A stretch of 64,000 bases of DNA from Okapia johnstoni (GCA_024291935.2 CM044318.1:80176001-80240000), one strand, 5' to 3'. Shown: positions 33,844-45,660, numbered from the stretch's first letter. Notes: generated by a model not told the origin, from the sequence alone. Numbers and translations are program-made.

Positions 33844-33957
33844 TGTGCGGGAACGCTGTCTGGAGGAGCAGAAGAGGCGGCGGCAGAGAGCCACCAAGAA
33901 GATCAGCACCTTCATAGGCACCTTCCTCGTGTGCTTTGCACCCTACGTGATCACCAG
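33844..33957 (+). CDS. GPR26: GPR26 coding exon 2 (intracellular loop 3 and TM6)
   Basis: This 114-bp internal exon completes Ser223 (AG|T) and encodes residues 224-260 plus two bases of Arg261. It covers the basic C-terminal half of the third intracellular loop (VRERCLEEQKRRRQRATKK) and TM6 (ISTFIGTFLVCFAPYVIT). The TM6 toggle motif is C253-F254-A255-P256, in which F replaces the usual W of CWxP. The loop is the expected G-protein contact surface. The acceptor is ...GTGAGCAG| and the donor AG|GTGAGC. Phase matches both neighbouring exons once exon 1 is read in its native frame. A second AG three bases upstream makes a tandem acceptor that could add one serine. A SINE-split L1 fragment lies about 0.2-0.7 kb upstream. 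Confidence 0.95.
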
Positions 33958-34772
33958 GTGAGCTTGGCCGGTGGGCTGAGAGCTTGGGGCCAGTGGGGTT
34001 GGGCACGGGGCTTCAGAGAGCCACGCCGGCCCACGTGGCCTTTAGCCGTGGCGAGCCTCACTTGGCCACTTGTTTTCCAGAGGGTGGATCAGAGGATGAG
34101 AATGAACTTGACAGATGAGGGAGAAGGAGGCCATATGCTTTTGCTTTTCAGCCTCAGATTCTTCTGGATTAAACTTAGGACCGAAAGGTGGTGAGACGCC
34201 CCACTTGATTTCAAATCACATCATTCTAACGTTCAGTCCCCAAACCCAGGAAACTCTAAAGGAGGAGATAAGGGAGAAAAGATAGGGGAAAGCAGCCCAC
34301 CGAGTACAGCAGAGCCCCACCTGGAATCCCCGGCCCAGACACCCTGACAGCAGGTGCCACCTGCCCAGGGAGCAGGGAGCAGGGAGCATGCTCCATGCCC
34401 AGCCAGACGGGCCCACTCGTCCCACGGCTCCGGGATCTGCCACTGTGAGTCCAGGCGCTGTGAGCTTGTCACGTCCTCTCCCTGTCCCCATCCCCCATGC
34501 CAGCCAAGGCTGCAGTACCATGGCCTCAGGGCTGTACATTCCAGAAGCCAACCTCCTCCAACTACAGAATTTTCCTTACATGTTGTGGCCAGAAAAAAAA
34601 AAAAAATTACCCACTCAGTTTTGCTCACTGGAGTGGAAACACCCCTGTGCACAAAAATTTGTATCCAAAATGGCTTAAGTATTTGGGAAGGTGAAAATAG
34701 AAAGGATTTTTCTGTTCTGTTGGAAAGTGGTTGTTGAGCCTGGGAAGTAGGAGCTGTTCAGGGTTTTATGTG

Positions 34773-34774
<2 letters not shown>

Positions 34775-34818
<44 letters not shown>
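34775..34818 (+). repeat. (TG)n microsatellite
   Basis: An uninterrupted TG run just upstream of the C-rich minisatellite. Confidence 0.97.
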
Positions 34819-34823
<5 letters not shown>

Positions 34824-34829
34824 GAGAGC

Positions 34830-35420
34830 ATATGGCCCATCCCCCAGCATTCCTCAGCCTCCCCTCAGCTTCCCCAGAATCCCTCAGTATCCACTAGCAC
34901 CCTCGGCATCCCCAGTATCCCCCAGCATCCTCCTGCATCCCCCAGCATCTCTCAGCATCCCCAGTATACCCCAGCATCCCTCAGCACCCACCCCCAGTAT
35001 ACCCAGTATCCCTCAGCATCTCTCAGCATACCCTCAGCATCCCCAAGCATCCCTCAGCATCCCCCAGAATCCTGCTGCATCCCCCAGCATCTCTCAGCAT
35101 CCCCAGGATCTCTCAGCATCCCCAAGCATCCCTCAGCATCCCCCAGCATCTCTCAGCATCCCCAGTATCTCTCAGCATCCCCAACATCCCCCAGCATCTC
35201 TCAGCATCCCCAGTATCCCCCAGCATCTCTCAGCATCCCCAGTATCCCCCAGCATCCCTCAGCATCCCCAGCATCCCCTTATCACCCCCCAGCATCCCTC
35301 AGCACTCCCCTGTATCCTCCAGTATCCATCAGCATCCCCCAGCATCTCTCAGCATCCCCAGTATCCCCCAGCGTCCCTCAGCGCCCTCAGTATCTCCCAG
35401 CATCTTCCTGCATCCTCAAG
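34830..35420 (+). repeat. C-rich minisatellite built on CAGCATCCC
   Basis: Nearly 600 bp of variants of CAGCATCCC, CAGTATCCC and CAGCATCTCT, with a higher-order block of about 30 bp (CAGCATCTCTCAGCATCCCC then AGTATCCCC) repeated several times around 35090-35250. Two + frames stay open over it because the units lack stops. These are repeat artefacts, not genes. Confidence 0.95.
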
Positions 35421-35859
35421 TGGCCGGGACCTGGAAGGGATGCCCTGCCTCACCATCCCCCAGAGAGGGATGGTGCTCCAGGGTGGAGAGGCTCACTGTG
35501 CCCAGTTCCCTCTCTCTCTCTCTGTCCCTCCTCACACTGAGCTGAAGCCTGGCTCCCCATAGTTCCATCCATGCTGCCAATCCTGCTTGCTGCAGTCCAG
35601 GAAGACGTCTGTCCTGGGGGCCCGGCTGATGTGCAGACAGTGAGCCGGGCTCCCCCTCAGCAGTGCCTGTCTTCTCTTCTCCAGACAGTGCAACCCCAAA
35701 GCATCTCTCACTGTCTTTTCTGTGGTAGCCGCTCCCTCTTGGGAAAGGCTAGTGGGCTTGCATCTCACTTTAAACGTAGGACATCAGACTGTCTGCAGGT
35801 CTCTGGATGAGTCTGTCCTGAGCAGAGCAGATCCATCAGTTCTACCTTCTAGAACTACC

Positions 35860-36075
35860 CACGAGACCTCAGCACTCCTGACAGTCTGTGTTGTGGGTGG
35901 GGGTGTCCTGTGCATCGTGAGATGTTGACAGCCCCTCTGTCATCTACCACTGCCCACCAGGAGCACCTCTTCCCTCCTGCTCCCCACTTTTGACAACTAG
36001 AAATATTTCCAGACACTGACAGATATAGGCAACCTGGGGACCAGAGCCACCCCTGGGTGAGAGCCTCTGGTGTAG
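35860..36075 (-). mobile_element. hAT-Charlie relic, MER20-like
   Basis: TGTTGTGGGTGGGGGTGTCC, TGTGCATCGTGAGATGTTGA, then TTTGACAACTAGAAATATTT and CCAGACACTGACAGATATAG, in the order of the MER20-type non-autonomous hAT element read in reverse. Confidence 0.65.
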
Positions 36076-36194
36076 GTCTGCCATGTCTAGCCAGGACGTC
36101 TGAACTTGCAGAGATGTGGGTTTCTGTGGGACACGAAGCCCAGGCAGAAACACAGGAGAGTGGGTTTCAGTTGCTCTCCAAGGATGAGCAGCAG

Positions 36195-36360
36195 AGTTTG
36201 TCAGCCTGGGCTCTGGAGTTCAAACTCCAGCTCCTCTACTTCCTGCTTGCTGTGTGACCTTGGGCCAGTGATATTGCCTCTCTGAACTTCCAACCTATCA
36301 TCTATAAACTGGAAGTGAGCAATGTGTGCCCCTTAGGGTTGTTGTCAGGGTTCAAGGGCT
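36195..36360 (+). mobile_element. MIR SINE relic
   Basis: CTGGGCTCTGGAGTTCAAAC, TGCTGTGTGACCTTGGGCCA and AGGGTTGTTGTCAGG; one of the best-preserved copies. Confidence 0.85.
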
Positions 36361-36995
36361 TCAAGCCCAGGGAGCGTGTGTGTCACAGGCTTGGTCTGGA
36401 TGCCATCTGTGGTCGGCATCCACCCTCCTCCCCTACGTACCACACCAACCACGGTGCCTGGCCTGGGACTGGCTGGTGTGTGAACTAAAGGGGCTTAGAT
36501 GGAGGAGAGATGAATCAGGAAGGGAGGGCATGCGGACACCCCTTCTCTTAGCTCCCACAGTAAAGGGGACTCGCGGGCTAATGAGGTGAACTCAAACCCT
36601 CCGAGGACAATAGGTAATTCAGCTCCAAATTTAAACGATTGGATTTTTCTCTGGCTTAATCTCATTTCCCCACAAAATTTTCCTTTTTTCTGATTATAGC
36701 TTGTTTCCCTCTAATGGTGCCCAGAAAAAAACTGTTTCAGTGAAATTGACGGTCGGTTCACAACTCAATATGTTCTCTCCAAATGGACATGGTGCATTTG
36801 GACTTTTAAAAAACACTCATAAAACTGTTCATCTTTTGTGGGGACAGACGGCAACTTACAGGGGAGGAAAATCAATGCTTAGAAAACCTCGGTGAAACTT
36901 CCCCTGCCCCTACTGCCACCGCCTCATCCAGCCACTGCCTTCACTTTCCTGTGTGCACAAAGGAACCATCCTAAACCAAGCTCAGAAAATATGCA

Positions 36996-37445
36996 AGTTC
37001 AGTTCAGTCGCTCAGTCATGTCCGACTCTTTGTGACCCCATGGACTGCAGCATGCCAGGCTTCCTTGTCCATCACCAACCCCTGGAGCTTACTCAAACTC
37101 ATAGAGTTGGTGAAACCATCCAACCATCTCATCCTCTGTCGTCCCCTTCTCCTCCTGCCTTCAATCTTTCCCAGCATCAGGGTCTTTTCCAATGAGTCAG
37201 TTCTTCGCATCAGGTGGCCAAAGTATTGGAGTTTCAGCTTCAGCATCAGTGTTTCCAACAAATATTCAGGACTGATTTCCTTTAGGATGGACTGGTTGGA
37301 TCTCCTTGCAGTCCAAGGGACTCTCAAGAGTCCTCTCCAACACCACAGTTCAAAAGCATCAATTCTTTGGTGCTCACCTTTCTTTATAATCCAACTGTCA
37401 CATCCATACATAACTACTGGAAAAGCCAAAACATGCAAACATACC
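36996..37445 (-). mobile_element. BovB LINE fragment with open ORF2 C-terminus
   Basis: On the - strand this copy reads the RTE reverse-transcriptase C-terminal region, including [18 protein letters not shown] and [18 protein letters not shown], without a stop. The rest of the element is missing, so it is a 5'-truncated insertion. It lies in GPR26 intron 2. Confidence 0.95.
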
Positions 37446-37840
37446 GCCATTTCATTTTGACACACATTTCCCCAGCACCTTCTCTGTGCGGAACCTGAAG
37501 GAGACCCTGCAGGGGAGGCGTGGCCTGGTGAGGTTCCGCAGAAGACCCCTGTGAGGGGGACATGACCCTGTAGATACAGCCCTCCCACCTGGATGGAGCA
37601 CCACAACATGGCATCTGATCGGGAAGCATCTCAGACTTCTGAGGCAGGAGCGAATGAAGTGGGCGTGGCTACACAGGGGGACAATCCCAGTAGAAGGGAC
37701 AACGTGGGCCCGGTCTAGAGCCCCACAGGGGAGCCACCAGCCATGGGTCTCACTGAAGTACTTGAACATGACTTGTCCAAACTGAGATGTGCCGTAGGTA
37801 TGACATGCATGCTGGATTTCCAAGACTTAGCACAGCTACA

Positions 37841-37851
37841 CACACACATAC

Positions 37852-37891
<40 letters not shown>

Positions 37892-37920
37892 CATGTATAT
37901 AATATATATATGTATATATG
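37841..37920 (+). repeat. (TA)n-rich run
   Basis: ATATAT with short ACACATACATG interruptions; the host of a SINE insertion at its right edge. Confidence 0.95.
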
Positions 37921-38124
37921 AGATTCCTAGTGGCTCAGCAGTAAAGAATCTGCCTGCAATGCAGGATACACAGGTCTATCCCTGGGTCAGGAAGATCCCC
38001 TGGAGAAGGAAACGGCAACCCACTCCAGTATTCTTGCCTGAAAAATCCCATGGACAGGAAAGCCTGGTGAGCTACAGTCCGCAGGGTCGCCAGGGTCGGA
38101 CACGACCAGCTACTAAACCACCAA
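37921..38124 (+). mobile_element. Bov-tA SINE at the end of a TA repeat
   Basis: Head AGATTCCTAGTGGCTCAG and body to CACGACCAGCTACTAAAC. It was inserted at the edge of an ATATAT run, with similar AATATATGTAT-like bases on both sides. Confidence 0.9.
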
Positions 38125-40021
38125 TATATGTATAATTAAAACTTTTTATATCGATTCCATAGTGAAATTGTGCTATCTTGGATATATTGAATTAAATAAG
38201 GTTTGTAATTAACAGTAACTTCACATGTTTATTTTCACGCCTGGGGCTCACCTTCACATTCTGTCGGACAGTGCTGGCCTCTAGTCAGAGAATCTGGGGT
38301 CCAGGTATGCCTGTGTTCTTACTCCCAGCTCCCTCTTCCCCTTGACCTCTCTAGACTGTTCTTTCCTGAGCAGGAGCACTTTGGTTCCTGGAATGGTCCT
38401 TCTGGCCATGCCAGAGTGCTCAGAACGCCGTCTCTCCCCTCCTCCCCTGTCCAGTGCCCTGATCAATGCTGGAGTCTAGACGGGCAAGAATAAGCAGCGG
38501 CCAAATCAGTGGCTTCCTCTGTGGGTCAAGTCCATTGAGGTAGGAGTCCTCCAAGGGTCTGAATGAGGGGATGTCAGGTCCCAACACAGGGTGACGGGGA
38601 GGGACTTTGTGGCCAGCAGATCCTTGTGGCTAATCCTCTTGAAATGACACCCATCTTGGAACCACCTTCCCCTGCCCAAGCCCTACCCCCACTCCCCTTC
38701 CGTGATTGAAGACAGATTCCCACGAGGGGCCTAGTCTTTGTTGTAGCGGGGGCCCCAGGCACACCCCAGGGAGCGGAGCATGTGTGAAGTTGCTCATCAT
38801 GTGCAGGGGAACTTCTGGGCTCCAGGTGTGTGCTGGGTAAGTCCAGGGTCACATCCAAGCTACCCTTCCAATGCCAGGGCGGTGGAACTGCTAAAACAGG
38901 TGAGGTGAGGTAGACTGGGGGTGGGGCAGAATTTGCTCTGACCCCCACCTCCAAGGAGCCAGACCCAAACTCTCCCATTGTACACTGAGTCAGGGCTGAG
39001 AACTGCACACTCATTGTGGGGAGAAGTTAGACTCTAGGAAGGAATGCATAAAATAAGCCACGCAAGGCCTTCCTCACAGTGTACCCCCCCACTAGCCCCA
39101 GCACCGGAATCAGGACTGCTCATATTTTTGGTGGCAATTGATTCTTCTGCTGTTCTTCTCAAGCTGGTTTCCGGGTGTGGACACAATCGCCCTGGTCTCA
39201 GAAGCAAAGTCAGGCTCTGCTCTGGAAATGTAGTTGAGAATTTAACTTCTTGTGGGAGATGCTTCCCCATGGAAGACCTAGAGCCATGGGTTATGAAAAT
39301 GGTAGTTTCTCTAGCAGCCACTCATCCAGGGAGAGTGGGCTAGTTGCAGGCCAACTGGGATCCACTGAACATGGCAAGCCAGCACAATGTTGAGATGGAT
39401 TCTGAAGCCAGTCCTGTGAGTGACGTTCAGGGGTTCCAGCCAGGGTCTGCCTGGAGCCAAAGCGCACCCATGGGGCCCCTTGCCCTGCATGGAGGCTTCT
39501 CCTTACTCCCAGAGGATGTAGGAAGGCACTTGGCCATGACCTACTCAGAACCACAAAGCTGCAGCTTCTGCGATGATTAAGATCAAGTTGCTCAAGTGGT
39601 ACTTAAACCCCTCATTGAGCCGTCAGTACAGATACTACTATTTCCGATAACTCCACAAGGACAACCTCTGTCTAAGCAGCCTGCCTTGCTACTTCTTCCC
39701 CTTGGATCTTATGGTTGGAGACATGTACAAGCCTGTGGGTTGATGTTAGGTCAGCCATGGGAAACAATGGGAGCTAGCAGAATCACAACATCAAGAAAGA
39801 GAAGGGGCTTGTGCTGACATCTGCCCCCAATTTGAGCTGATCAGGAAGGTCCAGCTGGCAGGGAGGGGGTCCCTTCTCCTTATCCCCAGTCTGTTCACAT
39901 CTTCCTGATAACAATCTCAGATTGGGAAGCACCACTCTTGGGTTAAGAACCACTCAAGTCTTCAAATAGATTCTCAAACGTCCCTTATTGGAGGATGTGG
40001 AGTCTCTATAACCATGCATGT

Positions 40022-40230
40022 GGGCTAAGTCACTTCAGTCGTGTCTGACTCTTTGTGATCCTAGAGATTGTAGCCCTCCAGGCTCCTCTGTCCATGGGAC
40101 TCTCCAGGCAAGAATACTGGAGTGGGTTCCATCTCCTGTTCCAGGGATCTTCTCGATCCAGGTATCGAACCCTCGTCTATTATGTGATTGACAGGCAGTT
40201 TCTTTACTGTTAGCATCACCTAGGAAGGCC
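40022..40230 (-). mobile_element. Bov-tA SINE
   Basis: Reverse-oriented: GCTAAGTCACTTCAGTCGTG at the left, head remnant TAGCATCACCTAGGAAGGCC at the right. Confidence 0.92.
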
Positions 40231-40234
40231 CTTT

Positions 40235-40400
40235 ATAACTATACCTATCACTTATTCAACACCTATAATGCAGCCAGGACATATCAGTACCTACCTGATT
40301 GCACCCTGTAAAGCTCTCCTCCAAGGTGAGTGCTAGAATCCCCATTTACTGAGGATCAACGAGGTGAGATGAGTGGCCCATGGCCATAGTAGTAGCAACT
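40235..40400 (-). mobile_element. MIR SINE relic, reverse
   Basis: CACTTATTCAACACCTATAA, ATCCCCATTTACTGAGGATC and GTGGCCCATGGCCATAGTAG. Confidence 0.6.
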
Positions 40401-40879
40401 GGCAGATCCAAGGGTTCAAGGCCAGTGCCAGGCCTATTGGAAAAAATTTAGCCCTTCGACCGTGTTACATCTCCAAAGTCTGGGAACCAGGTGCTGAAAA
40501 TATAGAAATGTTTGTCTTCAGGCTTTTGATCCAACTTCCTAGGCTCAGGCATCTTGGCATGAACCCAAACATAGAATCCAGACTCCTGTGGGTTAAAGCA
40601 GGTAGGTGAGTGAGTCCTTTCACTGGAAGCAGCAGTGTTTGCATGGAGTCACTTCTGACCTCCCACCAGGCTGACAGCAGCTTGTGTGGACCTGGAGTCG
40701 GGCCCAGAAGTCATCATTGCTGGCAGCTGGAGTCATCAGCAGACTTGGGTGGCCCAACGCTGACCATGCATCCATACCTCTCAGATTCCCGCATTGCATC
40801 AACCAACCACAAAGCCCCTTGCACCTGCATTTTGGGGCATGTCAGATGACAGAGGAAGGCCTGGAAACCTCCACCCTCA

Positions 40880-41105
40880 CTCTTTTTATTTGTCTGGCTG
40901 CGTTGGGTCTTAGTTGCGGCACATGGGATCTTTCGTTGCAGCATGTGGACTCTCGAGTTGCAGTGCATGGACTCAGTAGTTGCGACATGTGGGCTTAGTT
41001 GCCCTAAGACATGGCATGTGGGATCTTAGTTCCCCGGCCAGGGATTGAGCCCATGTCCCCTGCATTGGAAGGCAGATTCTTAACTACTGGACCACCAGGG
41101 AAGTG
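40880..41105 (-). mobile_element. CHR-type SINE
   Basis: TTTTTATTTGTCTGGCTGCG, repeated TAGTTGCGRCAYGTGGG-like units, CAGGGATTGAGCCC, and end ACTGGACCACCAGGGAAG. Confidence 0.9.
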
Positions 41106-41510
41106 CCCCCCACCCTCACTCTTAATAGGGGTCACCGCCTTCTATTCGCACACTTACGCCAAAAGCCCTAGTGGGCCAAGTCTGGCTCTTTGCAGAGCGT
41201 GTGAGCAGGGTGTGAGAATCTGCAACAGATTCTCATCCAGAAGATCAAATTACACTTTTCTGAATTGAAATGCACTTTCCAGAAGCATTTGTAAGGCTAT
41301 TGTCTCTCCAACGATACATGCTTACAAATAATTATGATTGTCTTAGATCATCGGAGTGGGGCTTCGAGGTCTTTGTGGATCTGACAGAAGCATTATTGTG
41401 GCTTTTCAGAGTCGTGGAGTTATGACGGCAGAGGGCTTTAATGTGCTCAGTGTTAATACTCTATTAATCAAAGGCCTTTTCCATGCTAATGTCTCATGAA
41501 CATTGAAAGC

Positions 41511-41713
41511 TCAGCTCATTGTTGAGCCGTGTCCAACTCTTTTCCAACTCCGTAAACTGTAGCCCACGAAGCTCCTCTGTCCATGTGACTTCCCAGGTAA
41601 GAGTACTGGAGTGGGTTGCCATTTCCTTCTCCAGGGGATCTTCCAAACCCAGGGGTTGGATCTCCTGCATTGCAGGTGGATTCTTCACCAGCTGAACCAC
41701 CAGGGAAGCCCAG
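41511..41713 (-). mobile_element. Bov-tA SINE
   Basis: Reverse-oriented body (TTGAGCCGTGTCCAACTC) through head (CTGAACCACCAGGGAAGCC). Confidence 0.93.
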
Positions 41714-41824
41714 CTTGTTACTTACATATCTTCAAATACACAGACCAGATTCTCCAGAAGTCTTGCGAAGACATCGGACTTGCTTCCCAAAGGATGTTCT
41801 GTGGCCTGTGTTGCCCTGGTGCAC

Positions 41825-41870
41825 AGCATGTGCATGTGTGTGCATGTGTGAGTGTGTGTGTGAGTGTGGC
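41825..41870 (+). repeat. (TG)n-like simple repeat, imperfect
   Basis: GCATGTGCATGTGTGTGCATG and GTGTGTGTGTGAGTGTGGCG. Confidence 0.85.
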
Positions 41871-41944
41871 GGGGGGGAGATACGATGGAGGTGTGAAGAG
41901 GGGGCACCAATTTACCACTTTATATTCAAGGGTTGAAAATGAAG

Positions 41945-42090
41945 GCCCTTGCTGCACCCTAGAACTGACTCAAGGAGCTGCGAGGCACCGCCTAGCAGCC
42001 ACAGTCCAGGGTTCAAATCCTGGCTCTCCCACGCCCAGGCCACGTGACCTCGGCCTGTCTCTCTGCCTCAGTTCCTGCCCTGTCGTGTGA
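41945..42090 (+). mobile_element. MIR SINE relic
   Basis: CAGGGTTCAAATCCTGGCTC, CACGTGACCTCGGCCTGTCT and CTCAGTTCCTGCCCTG. Confidence 0.75.
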
Positions 42091-44459
42091 AGAACAAGGG
42101 ATGCTGCCAGGGGGGCTTGAGACCCTGCTTGTGAAAGCGGCTGTCAAAGCCCCGAGCCTCTGAGGACCCAGAGGAGGAGCTGGGTCTGGGGCTACTGGTG
42201 TTACTGGTCTTCTTCCCTCCTCCAGAATTTAGTTTCTTTGCAGATTCCCATCGTCGAGCAGAGCTGAAACACTGGTTTCTCTGGGAGGGGGAGGTTGGAG
42301 ACTGCCCAGGAGTCCTGGCAAGTGTACTTCCATCCTCCTCCTGGGACCAGGGTGGCCGGGCTGCCGGGTGGGGTGTGAGGTCCCTGTGGGTGAAGGCCGA
42401 GGGGGCAGCTTCATGACTGTCAGCCCTCTGCTGTGACAGCCGGCACAGAGACCTCTCTGGGACCCGGATCAGAGGGCCTTGTGCCCAGAGAGGGGAGATG
42501 CTCCCTGGAGGGGTCCCCCAGAACAAGCACAGAGCAAAGAGGTTCAGAGGTGGGGACAGGCAGGTAGGCCAGGACCACGGGTGTCTGCTCTGGGTCACTT
42601 GAGTCAGATAAACACCCGTCTCCATGCTCTGGGCAGCAGCGACACCCTGCAGCATCTCACACCTCCCATCCCAGCCAGGCTGTGCCCGGGTACCCCCAGG
42701 GGCTCACAGCCATCTCTGAGCCACCTGAGATGCTCAGGAAAGTGGACTCCTGACTTCCCCTCCCCCTCAGTCCCCAGCCTGACCGGCCGCCCAGCCTGTG
42801 TGCTCCCAGCCCAGGGGCTCCTCGGGGGAGCTGTGTCAAGGTTGTCCGGGACAGGCACGTGTGCATTCTAAGCACAGAAGCGTAAATGTTCCCCCGGCAC
42901 ACTGCCCAATGGCAGAGGTTTCTCCGGCACACACCTCAGGCAGGACCTGGAAAGTCACCTTGGTGCTTAATGGACGGTGGGGGCAGGGGGCAGGGAGCCC
43001 TGCTTGTGGGGGAAAAACCCTGCTTTCCAGAGGGAAAGGAAGGGTCAGTGCCCTGCTCTGGGGGCTGCTGACCTCTGCTGACCCCAGAGTCGACCCTTGG
43101 TGCCCACGGGTTCCAGGAGCTCCAAAGGGCTTGGCGCCATGCTGGTGCTATGACCAGGGGCCCATGAACAACCAGATCCTGCCTAACACCCTCTGCACAC
43201 CCACAGGCTCCTCAGTGGACGTAGGTCTGTTTCCCAGACTGGCTGCTGTAGCTAGCTGCCGCTCACTGAGCAGCTTCAACACTAGAACTGTGCGGCTTCA
43301 GTTAGAGGCTGGAAGTTCAGGATCAAGGTGTCGACCAGGTGGGTCCTTCCGAGGCTGCCAGGGAGGCTCTTCCAGGCCTCCCCACCACCCCCCTGGAGTT
43401 TCTGATGGTTTACGTGCCATCTTTGGCGTCGCTTGGTTTCACAAGCGTCACCCCATCTCTGCCTTCATCTTGTGGCATTCTCTCTGCATCCATCTGTGCC
43501 CAGAATCCCTCCCTTTTGGTCATTACATGGGCTTAGGGACCCACCCTTCTCCATCAGGACTTCATCTTAACTGATTACATCTGCAACAAGCCTGGTTCCA
43601 AATAAGGTTCCACTCTGAGGTGTTGAGAGTTAAGACTTCAGCCTATGAATCTGGGGAGACATAGTTTAACCTACAACAGGGGCTAGGGCAAAAGGAAACC
43701 AAGTCCCCCTTAATTAACTAACATCTGAGCCAACAACCCCTAAACTCAGGGCTCTTGGGCCAGACCTGCGGGCAGGGGCAGGAGAGGGGAGCTCAATAAT
43801 CCATCACGTGCAGTAGCAGAGGAGAGGCAGAGCGTGGCAGGCCACTTTGAGCACACGGTGACCCTGCTCACAAGGAAAATGTGACTGATCGGAATAATAA
43901 TGTCCCTTTGCTGGAGAGGAGGGTGTTCGGAGGACGTGGCTGGACCTGGCATGAGAAGATGGGCTAGAGCGTTCCCTTGCTCAAAGGTCATCTGGAGGGG
44001 ACTACGTGGCCATCCCCTGTCCAGATCTGGAATTAGAAAGAAGCAATTGTAGCAACACAGAAACCCCTGCCCCTGCCCAGTACCCTAAAGGAGTAGGGAC
44101 TTGGAACTGTCAGAGTGGGAACAGAACAAAGCCAGCCATGGTGGGCACATGGCAGTGGGCGGGGGCGGGGGGGCGTCCCCGTGCACAGGAATATCAGAAA
44201 GCAGGTCCGCCAGCCATATCTGGTCACGGAAAGGAGCCTCCTAGGTTCATCCTGGCCTGGGGTCCCTGTGCGAGCAGTGCCCAGGCCCAGGCTGATCTGA
44301 AGCATCTCTTTGCCTGGAGGCCTTGTGAAGGCCAGACGCTGACTTTTTGGAATAGAAGTCCTGTGCACTGTGGACAGGGGGTGACAGAACTGCTGGGTAG
44401 CACATAGCAACTTCATGGAAAGGGAAATCTCAGGGCAGGGAGGGACCCCAGAACTTACC

Positions 44460-44710
44460 CTGTCCAATCGGCAATGCGGAGATTTGAATCCCAGCATGGC
44501 ACCCAGGCAAGATGTGGGCTGCAGTTAGATGCAACTGGGCTTCCCATTGAGGAGATGCTGGCTTGTTGCACAGTCGCTCTGAGCCTTGATTTCCTCATCT
44601 GTAAAGTGGGGCGAATGATACCCATTCTGCAGAGGATAACTGTAAGATTAGAGAGTGTCCACAATCTCATATTTGGCCCAAAGGAGATACTCAACTGGGA
44701 GTTGTTATTA
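44460..44710 (+). mobile_element. MIR SINE relic
   Basis: GAGATTTGAATCCCAGCATG, GCCTTGATTTCCTCATCTGT and AAAGTGGGGCGAATGATACC; a spacer separates head and body. Confidence 0.75.
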
Positions 44711-45514
44711 CTGAGCCAGTCATGTTCAGATTGGACATAAAATCTCTGAGAAGCAAAAGCAATAGATTTTACCTCTTAATTATCTAGATGGTGAAATTTT
44801 AAATTGTCCTCAAAAATTTTATTCTATGAAATCTATAGAACCTGCAAATAATAATTTTGATCTTGCTGGATGGTTTGATGATATTTGGCTCTTAATAAGT
44901 CCTCCTAGGAGAGCTCAAATGCTCAGACTGAATTTATATATATGGAGAAGACTAGACATTTTCGAAAAGCAATTTGGCATCGCATAGCGATGATGTGTTG
45001 GCATTCAGCTATTTCATTGTTATTATTAGGTGTGAATTCTAGATTCAGGGGTTTTGGTTCCCTTATACTCATCACTTCCCAACATAGATTTCTTAAAAGT
45101 ACAGATTTCCTAAATGCCAACAGTTCTGTTTTTCCCCATTCAGGCTTCCAAGGAGAGGAGCAGAACTGTGGCCACACTCCCCCTCGGGGTGGGAGGGCAA
45201 GGGCAGATAGTGGTGCTGGAAACAGGGTGCCAAATAGAAGGGCCTCAGAGTGGAGACATCAAGGATCTGTTCAAAAAGGGGATCATTGCAACAGGGAATC
45301 TCACCCCATCAGCTTCCTTCCTCCTCATTCCCTTCATAAGCCCGTCCTCACGACCTCAACCCAAAGAAGCCTTCAGGAAAATCACTTGAGTTGGCAGCAC
45401 AGAGTTACAGCCCAAGCTGGGTGTTTTCGGTACCTGGGTTCTCACCTGGGCAGCCCTCCACGCTGAGAGCCACCCTGCCTTCCATCCTGCCGACCCCTCC
45501 CTCACCCCTCCTCC

Positions 45515-45660
45515 CAGGTAGGATACAGATGCCAGATCCCAGTCTGAGCACAGTTAGTGAATCTTCCTCCATCACGGACTTGCTGTGTGATGTTGGGCAA
45601 CCTCTTTCCCTCTCTGGGCCTTGATCTCCTCATTTGACAGGAGGTGGGGAGAGGGTAATT
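45515..45660 (+). mobile_element. MIR SINE relic
   Basis: TTGCTGTGTGATGTTGGGCA and GGGCCTTGATCTCCTCATTT. Confidence 0.75.

Noticed and set aside
34731..35562. Two + frames of 264-269 codons rich in Ser-Pro-Gln-His repeats
   Set aside because: They are direct translations of the CAGCATCCC minisatellite, open in two frames at once; no start context or splice logic ties them to GPR26.
37016..37609. 197-codon - frame resembling a reverse transcriptase C-terminus
   Set aside because: It is a BovB remnant missing the catalytic domain and 5' end, so annotated as a mobile element and not as a gene.
42068..43574. Frames of 195 (- strand) and 258 (+ strand) codons in intron 2
   Set aside because: They overlap several other open frames in GC-rich sequence, lack recognisable domains and partly cover a MIR relic.
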